Origin: Gnetum montanum
Lineage: Eukaryota > Streptophyta > Gnetopsida > Gnetales > Gnetaceae
Direction: 5' to 3'
NCBI GenBank assembly: GCA_015680685.1
Contig: MNCI01004519.1
Location: 1 to 21,368 of the forward strand
Length of the DNA: 21,368 nucleotides
This document shows positions 1 to 10,363 of the stretch, in pieces (position 1 is the stretch's first letter; each line of letters begins with the position of its first letter). A program made the position numbers and the translations under genes. A model generated the notes under the pieces. The model saw only the letters and a list, made by a program, of their open reading frames with translations, made no database searches and was not told the origin of the DNA.

Positions 1-399
1 TATGACCACTTCGAGCACGTGTGTTATGCGTGGTGATCCCAATAATGATTAGCGTTTGGTAGCTGTGGTTGCATAGTTCAGGGTGTGTACGGTAAGTGGG
101 AACGGATGCTGACGCTAGTTAATTTAGACTTAGGTCATTAGTTAGAGTTAGCGAGTTTCTCAATCCTTCACCTCAATAGCATAGAAGACATAAAACACAT
201 AAAAGATATAAAAATCATATACCTCAGACTTACTTAACCATACACCATGACAAACACAAGTAAGTCTGGGAAGACAACGCATTTTTAACCCCAAGTGTTC
301 CATGGGGCATGTAGGCATTTAGTCTGCGGAGTTCGACTGGATTGTGCGTGCTACGCTCATTTTGTATGGTTGAGTGTAGGGGTACCTCGCCACTCATCA
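1..399 (+). mobile_element. 3' part of a family LTR (R/U5), + orientation
   Basis: This is the right-hand portion of an LTR of the same family as the LTRs at 6596-7433 and 14121-14878, in the opposite orientation. Matching landmarks are the segments around 270-290 (GGGAAGACA), 320-340 (CTGCGGAGTTCGA) and the terminal stretch 364-399 ending in CTCATCA, the inverted counterpart of TGATGAG at 6596 and 14121. The left edge is cut by the window. The bases after 399 (GTCTCTTAAAG) do not resemble the tRNA-Asp primer binding site seen next to the other family LTRs. It is therefore more likely the end of a 3' LTR or a solo LTR than a 5' LTR. Confidence 0.75.
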
Positions 400-750
400 G
401 TCTCTTAAAGCTACAATTTTGCAGTGAAGGTTATATAATTTAGTCTAAATATATTTCACCTTTTTTTCCTAATAATCACTCTTGTTTTTGAAGGAACTTT
501 GTGGGTGAGGAGGGATTCAAACCCTTGACATCGTAAAATTCTGAATCTTTTGATTTGAATTTAGATAATTTTATGTTAGAAGATATTTTCATTTCATGAC
601 ATCATTAGATGTTGCATACTAAATCGCATGTTTTTTTTTCTAAGGTAGGATTTTAAAAAGAAAAAAGACTAAACAAATCCTATTGGTATATCCTTGATGT
701 CCTTCAAAAGAACTCAATTGCCTTTTGATGAGTCGTGTGCTGGTGGCTGT
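400..750. other. AT-rich non-coding DNA
   Basis: I see no ORF of interest, RNA gene or element terminus here. It is the flank to the right of the LTR end at 399. Confidence 0.5.
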
Positions 751-815
751 GATATCACGTACATGATATCTCAGCCGATGGGATATTGCGTACGTGATAT
801 CACGTACGCGATATC
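751..815. repeat. GATATC palindrome array, LTR U3 remnant
   Basis: GATATC or its one-base variant GATATT starts at 751, 765, 782, 796 and 810, giving spacings of 14, 17, 14 and 14 bp. Several of the spacers are themselves near-palindromic (ACGTACGC type). The same spacing grammar is found in the U3 part of the family LTRs at 7338-7422, 16974-17071 and 21090-21194, so this is probably a U3 fragment of a related LTR. No TATA box is seen within 100 bp on either side, so the fragment is truncated. Because the array is nearly palindromic its orientation cannot be set. Confidence 0.7.
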
Positions 816-3250
816 TCAGCCGACGCGNTGACCAAGAATCTAGAGCTACTGATCCAACCAAGCAACCCAAAATATGGGGGAGTATAGTGAATTATCAAAT
901 GTAGCATATAACTTTCTATTGTATAGCAAAGCTTGTGAAAGGAATAGTGATAAATCCTTTAGCTATTTCTTTCACTTCAATACAATGGAATAGAATATGA
1001 TCCCCAATTGAGCTTTAACCACTTTATATTCTTCTAGTAAAATTTGACATACAATTTGTATAACATCTTATTTTTCAATATCAATGCCTTGAGTTTTCAT
1101 TTTTAATTTGATTGTATTGACTTCAATAATTAAATTTTCAATATATGCTCCAAGTTTGTTTTAAGGCTATAGAGTTTGTTCATTAAATATTTTTTTTAGA
1201 CTAATAAATTAATCCACACATCATTTCTAGTGTTTTTGTGTCTTACAAGTGTCTTTTATTTCTTGTAGACTTTATCGATGATATTTGTCATAATAAACAA
1301 TGCAACATGTTAGTGCATTGCCATATTGGTTTATTGGAGCTTTCTTAGGTCATTTTACAATTTTACATGAATTTTTTACTTTTGGTAATAGTTTAATAAT
1401 CTTTGCCCACTATAGTTGGCACTAGTTAAATGTATGTTTTTAGAAGTTGCCACTTGTCTTATCAAATTCTTGAGGAGTTGTTTCTTTACAATGGCAAGTC
1501 TTTGAAGTTTGCAAATGTAATATCCCTTTAAATTTTTCTTAGCATTGATGTGTTGTGGCTCTATATTGAATTAATGCATAATTTCTAAGATATTTTTACA
1601 TAATAAATTACTGAAGAAATTATGAATTTAAATGAATAAAATATGTTAAAAAATTTATTCCAACATTAATTCAACTTCTATCCTTATGTTTATAGATGAA
1701 CCCTCTGTGGGTTATGCTAGGTGAAAGGTCTTAGTCTGGGTCTAGTTGATATTGCTACTGTACACTATCTTTCTCTTTATTCATTAATGGTAGTTTTCAC
1801 TTCATAGCTTCAACTACTATTTTCTTTTTTAATATGTCATATTCATACTTTCATAACACTCCTAGTTTTTTTACTTAAGTGATCAATCATTTTCAATCTT
1901 TTGCACCATCATATCTTTACATTTAATAATTAAGTGATTCTTCCTATCTTTGTTTTTGTTACCAATTTGTTAATTCTAGTTCCATGTATTAATCATTTTC
2001 TTGTACTCATCATGGATTTAACTTAGATTAATCCTGAATTTTTAATTTTCAATAGATTAAATTGATCTTTACTTATTTGTTCATAGATGGATCTTATTTG
2101 CCTGTTTTCTAGCAATAAATCATCAATTCCTTTATTCTTTCCTATGGATGGAGCTTTACTTTTTCTGTGAGGGTGAATAGATACTCTAATAATCAATAAA
2201 TCTTGCATTAGCTATTAGGATAGAATAGTTATGATTTTTTATGACATCAGGGAATATAGTTTTAAGTGTATAGCTCCTATAATAAAAAATGATATTATAA
2301 TTCATTGGAAGTTGTTGTGAGTGAGGTACAAGGGTAGTGTGAGTAGGGTGCAACCCCTATGTTCACTTTTTCTAGCCTCTAAAAATGGAGCAAGACTGAA
2401 AACATGTCATGGTCAGGTTGTGTCCTTCTAGTAATAGAGAAAAAAATTATATACCAATTTGTTAAAATTGTATAAGTTTAGGCTTGATTGAGGGCTATGA
2501 TTTTTTATAAGCCATGGTGAACTCTAGATTTGGTGCTTTAAATAAAATTTAACATCAAACATATACCAAATTAAAATCGAAAGTTTTTTATACATGAAAC
2601 GACATCAAACATGAAGAAACATGACAAATCCTTCAAACTAGAAATAGATTTTCACTTAGACCAAAATCAAACATGAGAAGCTATAAACCAACATGGAATT
2701 GAAGCATTCATACCATGATTTTAGCTCATCACAAATATATGAAGCTCATATATTAAATTTGAAACAAATGTGAGATGAAACCCCAAGTTAATATCTCTTC
2801 AATTGTTAAAATTTGAAAAAAATTTGATGGATAGTTGAATTTAGAACACGTATAAGTGTGAATCCTTTCAATTAGAGAGGCATTCAGGCATTGGAAACAT
2901 GAATCCAAGCCAAGCAAATATATAACCCTTCAAGAACATCAAACCCTAACCATAAACTTAAATTTAAGCATAAAATAGGAAGTAAATATGTATAATTCAC
3001 TTAAACATTCATGAAAAACATGAGAGAAACATAATTGAGAATATTAATTATGAGAAACGTATGATAGCTTATGAGAATTAACATGAAATCATTGAAGGGT
3101 AAGTGTTTGTGAGAATATATGAATGAGAACTCTTGAAAGGATTTAGAATTCTTAAGAGAAATGCATTGTAAGAATGCTAGAAACGAAAAGAAGGGTTGAA
3201 ACTAAGAGAAGGTAGCACTAGCTCACTTGAATGCGAATACACGAGAATGA
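816..3250. other. AT-rich intergenic DNA, no gene recognised
   Basis: Homopolymer and short-word AT-rich sequence. The only short ORF (minus, about 2023-2208) has no recognisable domain. A TGTAATATCCC word at about 1517 resembles the start of some plant LTRs, but no partner end was found. Confidence 0.5.
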
Positions 3251-3317
3251 AAGGAATGAGAGTTTGCATTTAATTTATTCACAAAATAAATAAGTTATAG
3301 TGAGAGAGGTTCACCCC

Positions 3318-3325
3318 TATTTATA
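3318..3325 (-). promoter_or_regulatory. possible TATA box (minus)
   Basis: The minus strand reads TATAAATA followed by GGGGTGAACC. A minus-strand AATAAA lies about 40-50 bp downstream near 3275. The layout resembles the U3/R part of an LTR, but no LTR termini could be placed, so this may be coincidence in AT-rich DNA. Confidence 0.25.
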
Positions 3326-3558
3326 CATTTTGACAGGAGAAAACTCGGCCATAATTGGCATCATGTATATGAAGACCATATTAATTCTCTCATTCCTTTT
3401 ATGGAAATGTTCTCGACCTTAACTTTTTCTATGACTTCAAACATCAAATCAAAGCTTCTAACCATGAAACATAACTTTTAAAGGCTACTTATAACTCTTA
3501 GCTATCCTAACTCAAACCAAAAAATAATGGCTCAAAAACAACATGGAACATAGCCATC

Positions 3559-3600
3559 AAAGAGGGAGAGAGAGAGAGAAAGAGAGAGAGAAGGGAGAAG
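3559..3600. repeat. GA-rich microsatellite
   Basis: An imperfect (GA)n tract interrupted by GGG and AAA. It is purine-only on the + strand over about 40 bases. It has no apparent link to a gene. Confidence 0.9.
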
Positions 3601-5616
3601 CACATTTACATTAAGCTTAACATTGCTTAGTATTTGCTAGTTTTATGATAGCATTGCTCAACTAGTGAGCACCTGGTAGATGCTTTAGGAGTACTAGGAT
3701 TATAATTATATGATAACTTTAAAAGATATGATTTAGCAAATTATTCTATCATGAATTCTTTTTAATAAAGGGGTTGGACTGCCTATTCATCTAGATTATG
3801 CACTTCTTGAAACAAATTGGGAATTATTATAGTTTAATATTTACAAATTCATGATAGACACATGACATGAAAAGAGTTTTCTAGCCTTTATGGCTTGAAT
3901 AAGATGAGAGGAAAAAGCTTAAATAGACAAAACAAGACACAAAGTAACCATTAACTTTTATGTTTTGAATAAGTGTCTTTGGGAACTTGTTTTTATTCTA
4001 TTTGTAAGCTTTATTATGCAATTATTTTGCAAGAGCATGATCATAACTATGATATTTCATTAGGAGTTAAATATCATATTTAAATCCTATTCTTAAATAT
4101 GTTTCTTTTCTATTATAACTTCAAGTAGGAAAACTTCTATTGAAGGTTAAGAAAGTAACAAATCTCACATATTATTAATTTGGTTGATATTTATAGACTC
4201 AAGTTGGAAAAGCTATCACTTTTATTACAATTTTTTTTTTGTTTCTAATTATTGCATATGTTTTTCTTTGAAGAGAGTTATCTTATTCTCTTTACAAGGA
4301 AGCCTTTAGTAAGAAATGAAAACTCATAAGGGTGCTTTTGACCATGGTCAATGCTTGATTATTTTTCCTACCTTAGAGAAAAGGCTTTGAAGAATTAATT
4401 GTAAGGATGAAAACCTATAAAGGCATTCCAAAAACCGTTAGGATTTTCCTTTTTATGTTTAGTATCTCTTCTTGATGTTTATGATATGATATATTCCAAA
4501 ATTTATTATATATTATTTATTATTTTTGGGATTTGACACCTTTCCCCTAGACCTATGTAGGTATAAAACTTTATGGTTATAACATATAGATGCTATAGTG
4601 AAGTGATAAGGTTGTAAGTGTATAAAGTATGAGATGACAAACAACACAAAGCACCATAAATATAAAGCTATGAATATATGAGGAACATTTCATTTGGAAT
4701 AAATGTACCATGCTTCTTTCTTAGGTTGTAAGGCTTAAGTTTGAGCCTGTGTGTGAGTTGTCAAAAAGAGATTAGGCTTTAGTTCATCTACCAACCCTTC
4801 CTAAGCTTCATTTGGTAGGATGAATATTGAGCTTTAACCTTATTTAGGAAATAAGATACTAAATTTTAAATTTACAAGAGAACAAAGCTCCACAATTAGC
4901 CTATTATTTTATACTCTTATAAAAATGATTATGACTATTCAATTATAAATCATGTTGTTTATTTATAACTAATAACATCATTTGTTTATACAAACTACTA
5001 ATGTAGTTAAACATATAGACACTTAAATAAGTTAAAATAATACCTTAAGATTATTAATAATCTAAAATCCTTGACATTGAATAAGCTTGATATATCTAGT
5101 AAGGATATCTTTTCTCTTTAAAGCTTATAAGATAATCTTGTTAGCAACTCTTTATCATAAGTATTTTCTAAATCAATGAATATCATATGCAAATTATTTA
5201 AATTATATTTAGGTTCTTTCATTAATTATCTTAATATGAAAAATGACTTTTATAATTATACAAAATAATATTACAGAGGATTGAAGTTGTGCCTTGTATT
5301 CTTTAAGAATAAAAAATGCTAATTATCTTTTTATAAAGTAGCTATTATTCAAGAAATTTGGAAATGAGTTTAGGTATAGTGCTCATAAGTTACCATTTGT
5401 AGCTAATTCTATTAATAATTTTTTGTTGGGTTGGCAATAATATCATTAAAGAGAATAATAAGTGTAATGCACCAATCCATTTATGGGTTAAGTAAAAAGA
5501 ATGACTTTTGCAAAAAGATTATGTAAAGTGTTTAATGTTGTAAATGGCCCTAAGTAAGGGTGTAAAAAATTGTGTAAGTGATGAAATAGTGGTTTGTTAA
5601 GTATACTAGTTAGTTG
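3601..5616. other. AT-rich intergenic DNA, no gene recognised
   Basis: No ORF, RNA gene or element boundary that I can support. It is the left flank of the older retrotransposon H. Confidence 0.5.
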
Positions 5617-5648
5617 TGATACCGTAGATACTACATCACACTTGCATC

Positions 5649-5862
5649 GATGCATCTCAATTGGTTGCTACATCGTAGATGCTACATTTCATCTACGATA
5701 TCATAGATGCTACATTATATCTACTATAACTTAGCTATGTCGATGCATCCCCATTAATGCATCTTAGTTGGCTACTACATCATAGATGCTACATTTCATT
5801 TGCTATGTTATAGATGCTACATCACATCTGCTATAACTTAGCTACATTGACGCATTTCCCTT
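5649..5862 (+). repeat. 107-bp imperfect tandem duplication in U3 of H
   Basis: The decamer GATGCTACAT occurs at 5678, 5706, 5785 and 5813. The first pair recurs exactly 107 bp later, and flanking sequence (for example CTATAACTTAGCTA) repeats with the same period. Within each unit the two decamers are 28 bp apart. A partial further GATGCATCC copy follows at about 5877. U3 tandem repeats commonly serve as enhancer-like elements in LTRs; that role is inferred here. Confidence 0.8.
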
Positions 5863-5929
5863 AACACAACTTCATTGATGCATCCTTGTCAACATAGCCA
5901 AATGCATTAACACAGTGTCTTTATTTGCC

Positions 5930-5937
5930 TATAAATA
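5930..5937 (+). promoter_or_regulatory. TATA box of LTR H
   Basis: TATAAATA lies about 70 bp downstream of the U3 tandem repeat. It sits in the same relative position as the TATAAATA of the other family LTRs. Confidence 0.65.
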
Positions 5938-6590
5938 TGTAAGCATCTACTACTTATTTGGCATCATTTGGTTAATAGTGTAACCAAAACCTTATAGATT
6001 GCTTTCGTAATCTTAGTAGATAGTCGGTGAGTGCCTGTAGCATGGATTTGAGTCAATTGTACAATGGCTTATTTAAGTGGCATTGTACTTGATACATACT
6101 CCATGAATGACAATAAGATTGAGATTGATTCATATTTATTGCAGCACTTTGACTTAGAATAGATTTAATTTCAATGCAATTTACTTTCTATGTACTTAGT
6201 TAATATTTACATTTTCATGCACATTAATCAATTAGCGAAATGAGCGTGACTAGTTTCAAGCATAAACACATATTCACTTGTAATCCTAGTAGCATTATGG
6301 CTTAATTTGCCTAGTAGCATAACACTTGGTAATCCCAATAGTGGATATGTGAGTTCAAGACATGTACAACAAGTTGGAAACGAACACTCATCGTCCTTAT
6401 GCTAACTTAGGATTTACCTTCTTGTCATTAATCAAATTAAATAATTAATTTCTATGTTATTATTTAGTTGAGTTTAAAGCCTCAACAACATTATAATAAT
6501 ATGTCTCACTTTGAACTAAATTAAATGTGATAGAACTACCACTAGTCTAGGTGGGAAGATAGTGACCTATGATCAATGCTCAATAATTTA

Positions 6591-6595
6591 GATAT
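6591..6595. repeat. Left target-site duplication of element G (decayed)
   Basis: GATAT abuts the G terminus TGATGAG at 6596. Its partner is AATAC at 17083-17087. Both differ from GATAC by one transition, and the homologous position in intact family LTRs reads GGTGCC, consistent with an ancestral GATAC target. Confidence 0.6.
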
Positions 6596-7134
6596 TGATG
6601 AGTGGCGAGGTACCCCTACATTCAACCATACGAATACAAATGTTTTCACGTGCGATCCGGTCGAACTTTGCAGGCGGACTAGTTGTGGCACCTAGATAGT
6701 TATCCTTAGGTCGTAGTTTGCTGTCTTCCCACCTAGACTAGTATTATCTTTGTCACATATGGTTTAGTCTAGAGTGAGGTGTATGATGGGTTTCTAATGC
6801 TACTCCTGAGGGAAATGGAAAGTAATATTATCTAAGCTAAGAGAGAAAGGGTAAGAGAATCTATTCTAGCCTAAATGCGATGAGCATCCACTCATTGATC
6901 ATCCGTATACATCTTGGACTTCGTGCATGACTACCACTGGGATTACCAAGCACAGATCCTAGGTATGCTACTGGGTTACCAAGTAGTCACACTTAAATGC
7001 TCATAATCAAGTCGTACTCATTCCGCTTTCTAACATGAGATAAGGGTGAGAGAGACTAATTAGAAAAGCAGTAAATAACAATTAAATAAAAAAATAAAAA
7101 AAGTGAATGTTGCAATGATGAAGTAATATCGATC

Positions 7135-7140
7135 TTTATT
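7135..7140 (-). terminator. LTR A polyadenylation signal
   Basis: AATAAA on the minus strand, about 170 bp downstream of the LTR TATA box. The same word with the same flanks is kept in LTR B (14663-14668) and LTR C (16771-16776), so it is likely the R-region poly(A) signal. Confidence 0.55.
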
Positions 7141-7311
7141 GCTGGTCATGTGTGTGTCCAAGTACGTCACACTTGAATAAAGGATTCCGTACAATTACAT
7201 TCACCACACTACGGGTAGACACTCGAAAATATTCTATCTCTGGAGGGAGAAAACTGCCAAAGTTTAGCTACAATCTATATCTATGTTTTTAAACAAGGGA
7301 GAGCTGCCTCT

Positions 7312-7319
7312 TATTTATA
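7312..7319 (-). promoter_or_regulatory. LTR A TATA box
   Basis: TATAAATA on the minus strand, followed by AGAGGCAGCTCTCCC. The same block occurs in LTR C and, on the + strand, in the LTR at 21079. Transcription would run leftwards toward 6596. Confidence 0.7.
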
Positions 7320-7337
7320 GACATGGCGATGGACTAT

Positions 7338-7422
7338 GATATCACATACGCGATATCACAAACGTGATATCATGGGAGATGCGATATCACGGCTGATGCG
7401 ATATCGCGGCCTATGCGATATC
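7338..7422 (-). repeat. GATATC palindrome array of LTR A
   Basis: Six perfect GATATC cores start at 7338, 7352, 7366, 7383, 7400 and 7417, spaced 14, 14, 17, 17 and 17 bp. On the minus strand the array lies about 20 bp upstream of the TATA box. Spacers are GC-richer than the surroundings (GCGGCCTATGC type). Confidence 0.9.
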
Positions 7423-7433
7423 GTGTCCCATGA

Positions 7434-7445
7434 TACCCCCACGAC
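7434..7445 (-). other. Polypurine tract next to LTR A
   Basis: The minus strand reads TCGTGGGGGTA immediately before the LTR start. It is purine-rich and G-run-containing at the expected position for plus-strand priming. The same sequence abuts LTR B at 14879-14890. It is shorter than many plant polypurine tracts. Confidence 0.6.
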
Positions 7446-7598
7446 TGAATGGAAACTCGTCCTCGAGTTACAATGATTACACAGTGGATAGGTATGGGAT
7501 TATTAGATGGAAAAATGGAATGATGCCACAATGTGGGAAGAAAACAAAATAAAGATACAACACACAGAATATGCTACAACTACAAAAATATTTGGAAC

Positions 7599-10363
7599 TC
7601 ATGTAGTTCCTGGTGGTGGTGGCTCCTCCATTGGTGCCTTCCCTTTGTCTTGTGCTCCAGGTTTTGAGGCTTGATGGTGTTGAAGTATGGCCTGGAGCTT
7701 CTCCTCTTCGATTCAAGGATCTTGTGCCATCCATGCTAATGTTCCAATGTTTGACGGAGTCGGCACCTTCCACGGACAGGGTAGTTGTGGAAACATTTGG
7801 TTGGCCTTGACATACCAAGCCGCGAACACCTGTCATTCCTCCTCATAGGCTTTGGATTTGTTCTCGTATTCGTGAAGGTCCGTTAGCCATCGAGCCAAGT
7901 TAGTTGCGACATATTTCTATCCCTGGTAGCTGGCTTTTACCACCTCAAGTTTAGAATTTGCAGCATCCAGTTTCTCCACCAGCTTCTTGCGCTCTGCAAA
8001 TTCTACTTCGTATTTGATGTGGGTGGTTGCTACCTACTACTTGAGCTCTGACCTCAGGAACCCTGCTGTTAACATGGCAAGGTTGGCATATCTTAGGTTT
8101 GCCAACTCCATGTACTCTATTAAGTCTTGAATCTACAGGTCCTGGTTCTTACCTTCTGCTTGGTGGGTGAAGGCATATGTGTCCAATATGGCCTGCCAGT
8201 CAGTGTGTTGAGCACTGATGGTGTTGATTTGGGCCTTGGCCATATGGATCTCCTTCTCTAGGATTTGTTTGTACATCCCCACCTGATCCCAGAAGTGCTC
8301 CTTCAGCTTTTCATGTTGTTTAGCCTCATTTTGCCACACGGTTATCTCAATCGTCGACTTTTGATGGATGACGTGTACCTCCTCCATCGAGAGGGTTCGA
8401 TTTTCTTTGGCTAAATGGCTTACGTCCTGGTTGAACCGAATGAATTGTTCTCATAGTTGATGAAAGTGTTCATCAAAAATGTTCTTTTGCTTTTCTACAG
8501 TGGTCAATCGAAGATTGTTAGTCACAAGCTGTTTATTTCCTTCTTGCAAGGCCTTGAGTATCTTAAGATGTGCATGGGTTTGTGCTTATGCTGCGGAGGC
8601 ATCCCAAACAACCTTCTCCTTTTCATCCACCACCTTCTTATTCTCTACGATTAATTTTGTTAGTTGCTCAGTTCTAAAGTTTTCTAGCTAGTCTGCGGGA
8701 ACAAATTGCAAAGGGTCCCGCTGTGCTGCTTGTAAGGCCATGAGCTGCTCTTGTAATTTCTACACTTTAGCTTCAGCATGCTCTGCCCTTACCTCTATTA
8801 AGACCAGCTTCCCCTTCGTGGAAATGAGGTTTGATTGAATTACTATTACATCCTGAGGGATGTCAAACAGGGTCGTCTTTACTTGTCCTATTTGAAGCAA
8901 TCTATCAAGTGCATCCTCATGTTCTGTAGGAGTCATTGAGGTTCTAGCCAAAGTTTGAGCATCCCGTGCTCCTGAGAGATCTACCGATGGCACAATAGGT
9001 ATGTTGAAGGATTCTGTGATGTGGTCTATGACCACATATATAGCTCTCATAGCATTTTGGTGTTGCATGACCACTTAGTGGCCCCTTCACCAGTCTCTAA
9101 TTACACCTGGAAAGATGCTGCATTTTCTGAGATCTGTTGTGACCATATACTTTTCCCTCCTCCTATGTGAATGGATACTTCCCCCCTTGTGCGATCCAAC
9201 GAAACAGTAGGCTGCCTGGCATCATCGATGACGTGGAAGAGGTTTGCGTCATCACGACTTCCCCAACTGACCATCTCATTGATGGCCCTAAGATGGCTCA
9301 TCGACGGTCTATAGTGTTGCAACAGCAGCAGTTGATCCTAGCCTGTGCTGGGCCCTGCTTCCTATTGTTGGCTGGGACCCATGGCTAGAGGTTGATTAGG
9401 TCTAGCCATATGTTCTTCTTCTAGTTCTAGTTCTAGCTCTTCACCAGTTCTTTTTCTTGGAGTTGGCGCCTTTAGTAATTTAGCATATGAAGCAGTTTTG
9501 GCTTTTTGGAGGACGTCATTGGTGTATCCTCGAATACTAGCATGTCAACAAAGCTTTCTAATAAGACAGGGAAAAGGTAGTGCCATCTTCCCTATCTTTC
9601 GTTCTTCGAACCACCTCAGGATCTCCCTCAAATATAGATGGGGTAGGTTAGCGTTAACCTTTCCCATCAACACTGCACATCCTCTAGCCACACACGTTGA
9701 TATTCTTTTGAGGCCCTTTGTGGAGAAGAGATGATATGTTCCAATTTTGAAGTAAACCCTCTCTTCTGTCATCAATTCATCAAATTCTTTATCTCTGCCA
9801 TCAGCCTTTTCCAACCAATCCTTTTGCACATTAGGATCTGAATGGGTGGATAACTGAGCAACCTAAAGCCCTGTATTCAGAAGGTTTAACACTTCCAAAA
9901 TGGCTTGAGTAGAGAAGTCAACTGTCACACCACAAATATTCACAGTGGTGCCTTGCTCCCTATTGTGGCAAAATTGGTACATCTCTTCTAGGTACCAGGC
10001 ACCGCTTTCAGAGAGGATAGGCCATAATGGAGATCCTTTGAGGTGATCCCTAATGACCTCAGGAGCAAACTCTGTGAATGATTCAAATTTCAATTCCACA
10101 ATCACCACAGTGAATGTGGACTTCTCATGGATAGCCTAAATACAATCTTGGGGCAACGTGAGTTGTTGTCCCAGTTCAGGTGCTGCAGCAGCTTCTCCTT
10201 CTACCTACTTGGACCATCTAGTAGGAGGTTTGTCTTGATGAATGCTGAATGATTGCTCCTCCTGTTCTGCATGTTGTTTGGTAGGTCTTTGTCTTCCACC
10301 TCTTCGAGCTCGTTTACTTCCACCTTGGGTAGGACCTTCCTGTTGTCCACATTTTAGGGCCAT
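7599..10363 (-). pseudogene. ORF3: plant-transposon-domain / coiled-coil protein (decayed)
   Basis: A ~921-codon reading frame ending about 165 bp before LTR A. It starts at ATG 10363 with an Arg/Lys-rich stretch (KRARRGGRQRPTK) that could be a nuclear localisation or nucleic-acid-binding region. Residues ~88-273 match the pattern of the 'putative plant transposon protein' domain: EMYQFCHNREQ, then VNICGVTVDFS, then GKVNANLP and LPFPCLIRKLC. Residues ~525-820 are rich in E, K, Q, A and L in coiled-coil style (for example LKALQEGNKQL). The C-terminus is KGKAPMEEPPPPGTT. The frame holds about a dozen stops, many of them TAG where CAG is expected, and one frameshift near 9075-9100. A second copy at 15044-16701 shows it is a regular part of the element. 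Its function is unknown. It sits where the env-like or additional ORFs of Athila/Tat elements lie, but I see no signal peptide or transmembrane segment. Confidence 0.7.

Larger units (their letters stand above)
5617..6595 (+). mobile_element. Element H 5' LTR, left portion (split by insertion)
   Basis: This is a + strand LTR of the same superfamily as LTRs A/B, broken at 6595 by element G. The U3 carries a 107-bp tandem duplication (5649-5862) and then TATAAATA at 5930. From about 6300 it aligns with the reverse complement of LTR A, including the stretches around 6323-6345 (AATCCCAATAGTGG) and 6541-6560 (ACTAGTCTAGGTGGGAAG). The LTR continues at 17083-17178, where it ends CTCATCA and is followed by a primer binding site. 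The left boundary is approximate: TGATACC at 5617 is a plausible terminus, but no target-site duplication was checked because the other end of H is outside or destroyed. Confidence 0.7.
6596..7433 (-). mobile_element. LTR A (3' LTR of element G)
   Basis: 838 bp. On the + strand it begins TGATGAGTGG and ends CCCATGA; its homologues end CCCATCA, so the terminal CA has mutated to GA. Read on the minus strand, U3 holds a six-unit GATATC array (7417 back to 7338), then TATAAATA (7319-7312), then AATAAA (7140-7135). It is preceded on the minus strand by a G-rich tract at 7445-7434 that fits a polypurine tract, as expected for a 3' LTR. Confidence 0.85.

Noticed and set aside
640-870. Minus-strand 76-codon ORF
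   Set aside because: Its middle translates the GATATC array and includes the ambiguous base at 828. The repeated peptide merely reflects the DNA repeat.
1517-1680. TGTAATATCCC as the start of an LTR
   Set aside because: Only the terminus-like word was seen. No inverted terminal partner, target-site duplication, PBS or polypurine tract was found.
2023-2208. Short minus-strand ORF, and likewise 18310-18579 and 19512-19820
   Set aside because: They show no recognisable domain, composition like the surrounding AT-rich DNA, and no supporting signals.
7338-7422. Short regularly spaced repeats resembling a CRISPR array
   Set aside because: The cores are only 6 bp, the spacers 8 or 11 bp and repetitive, and the setting is a eukaryotic LTR. 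There are no cas-like genes.
7477-7836. Minus-strand ORF of 119 codons
   Set aside because: It is out of frame with the ORF3 C-terminus, which runs in a different frame to 7599. The ORF spills into the untranslated region and polypurine tract side.
9070-9105. A classic -1 slippery heptamer explaining the ORF3 frame break
   Set aside because: The GGGGCC run near 9085 does not fit X XXY YYZ in the zero frame, and a stop in the new frame lies between it and the conserved downstream codons.
9498-9734. Plus-strand ORFs at 9167-9388, 9498-9734, 8457-8691, 15895-16276 and 10242-10481
   Set aside because: They are antisense shadows of ORF3; the minus-strand frame carries the domain pattern and agrees between the two copies.
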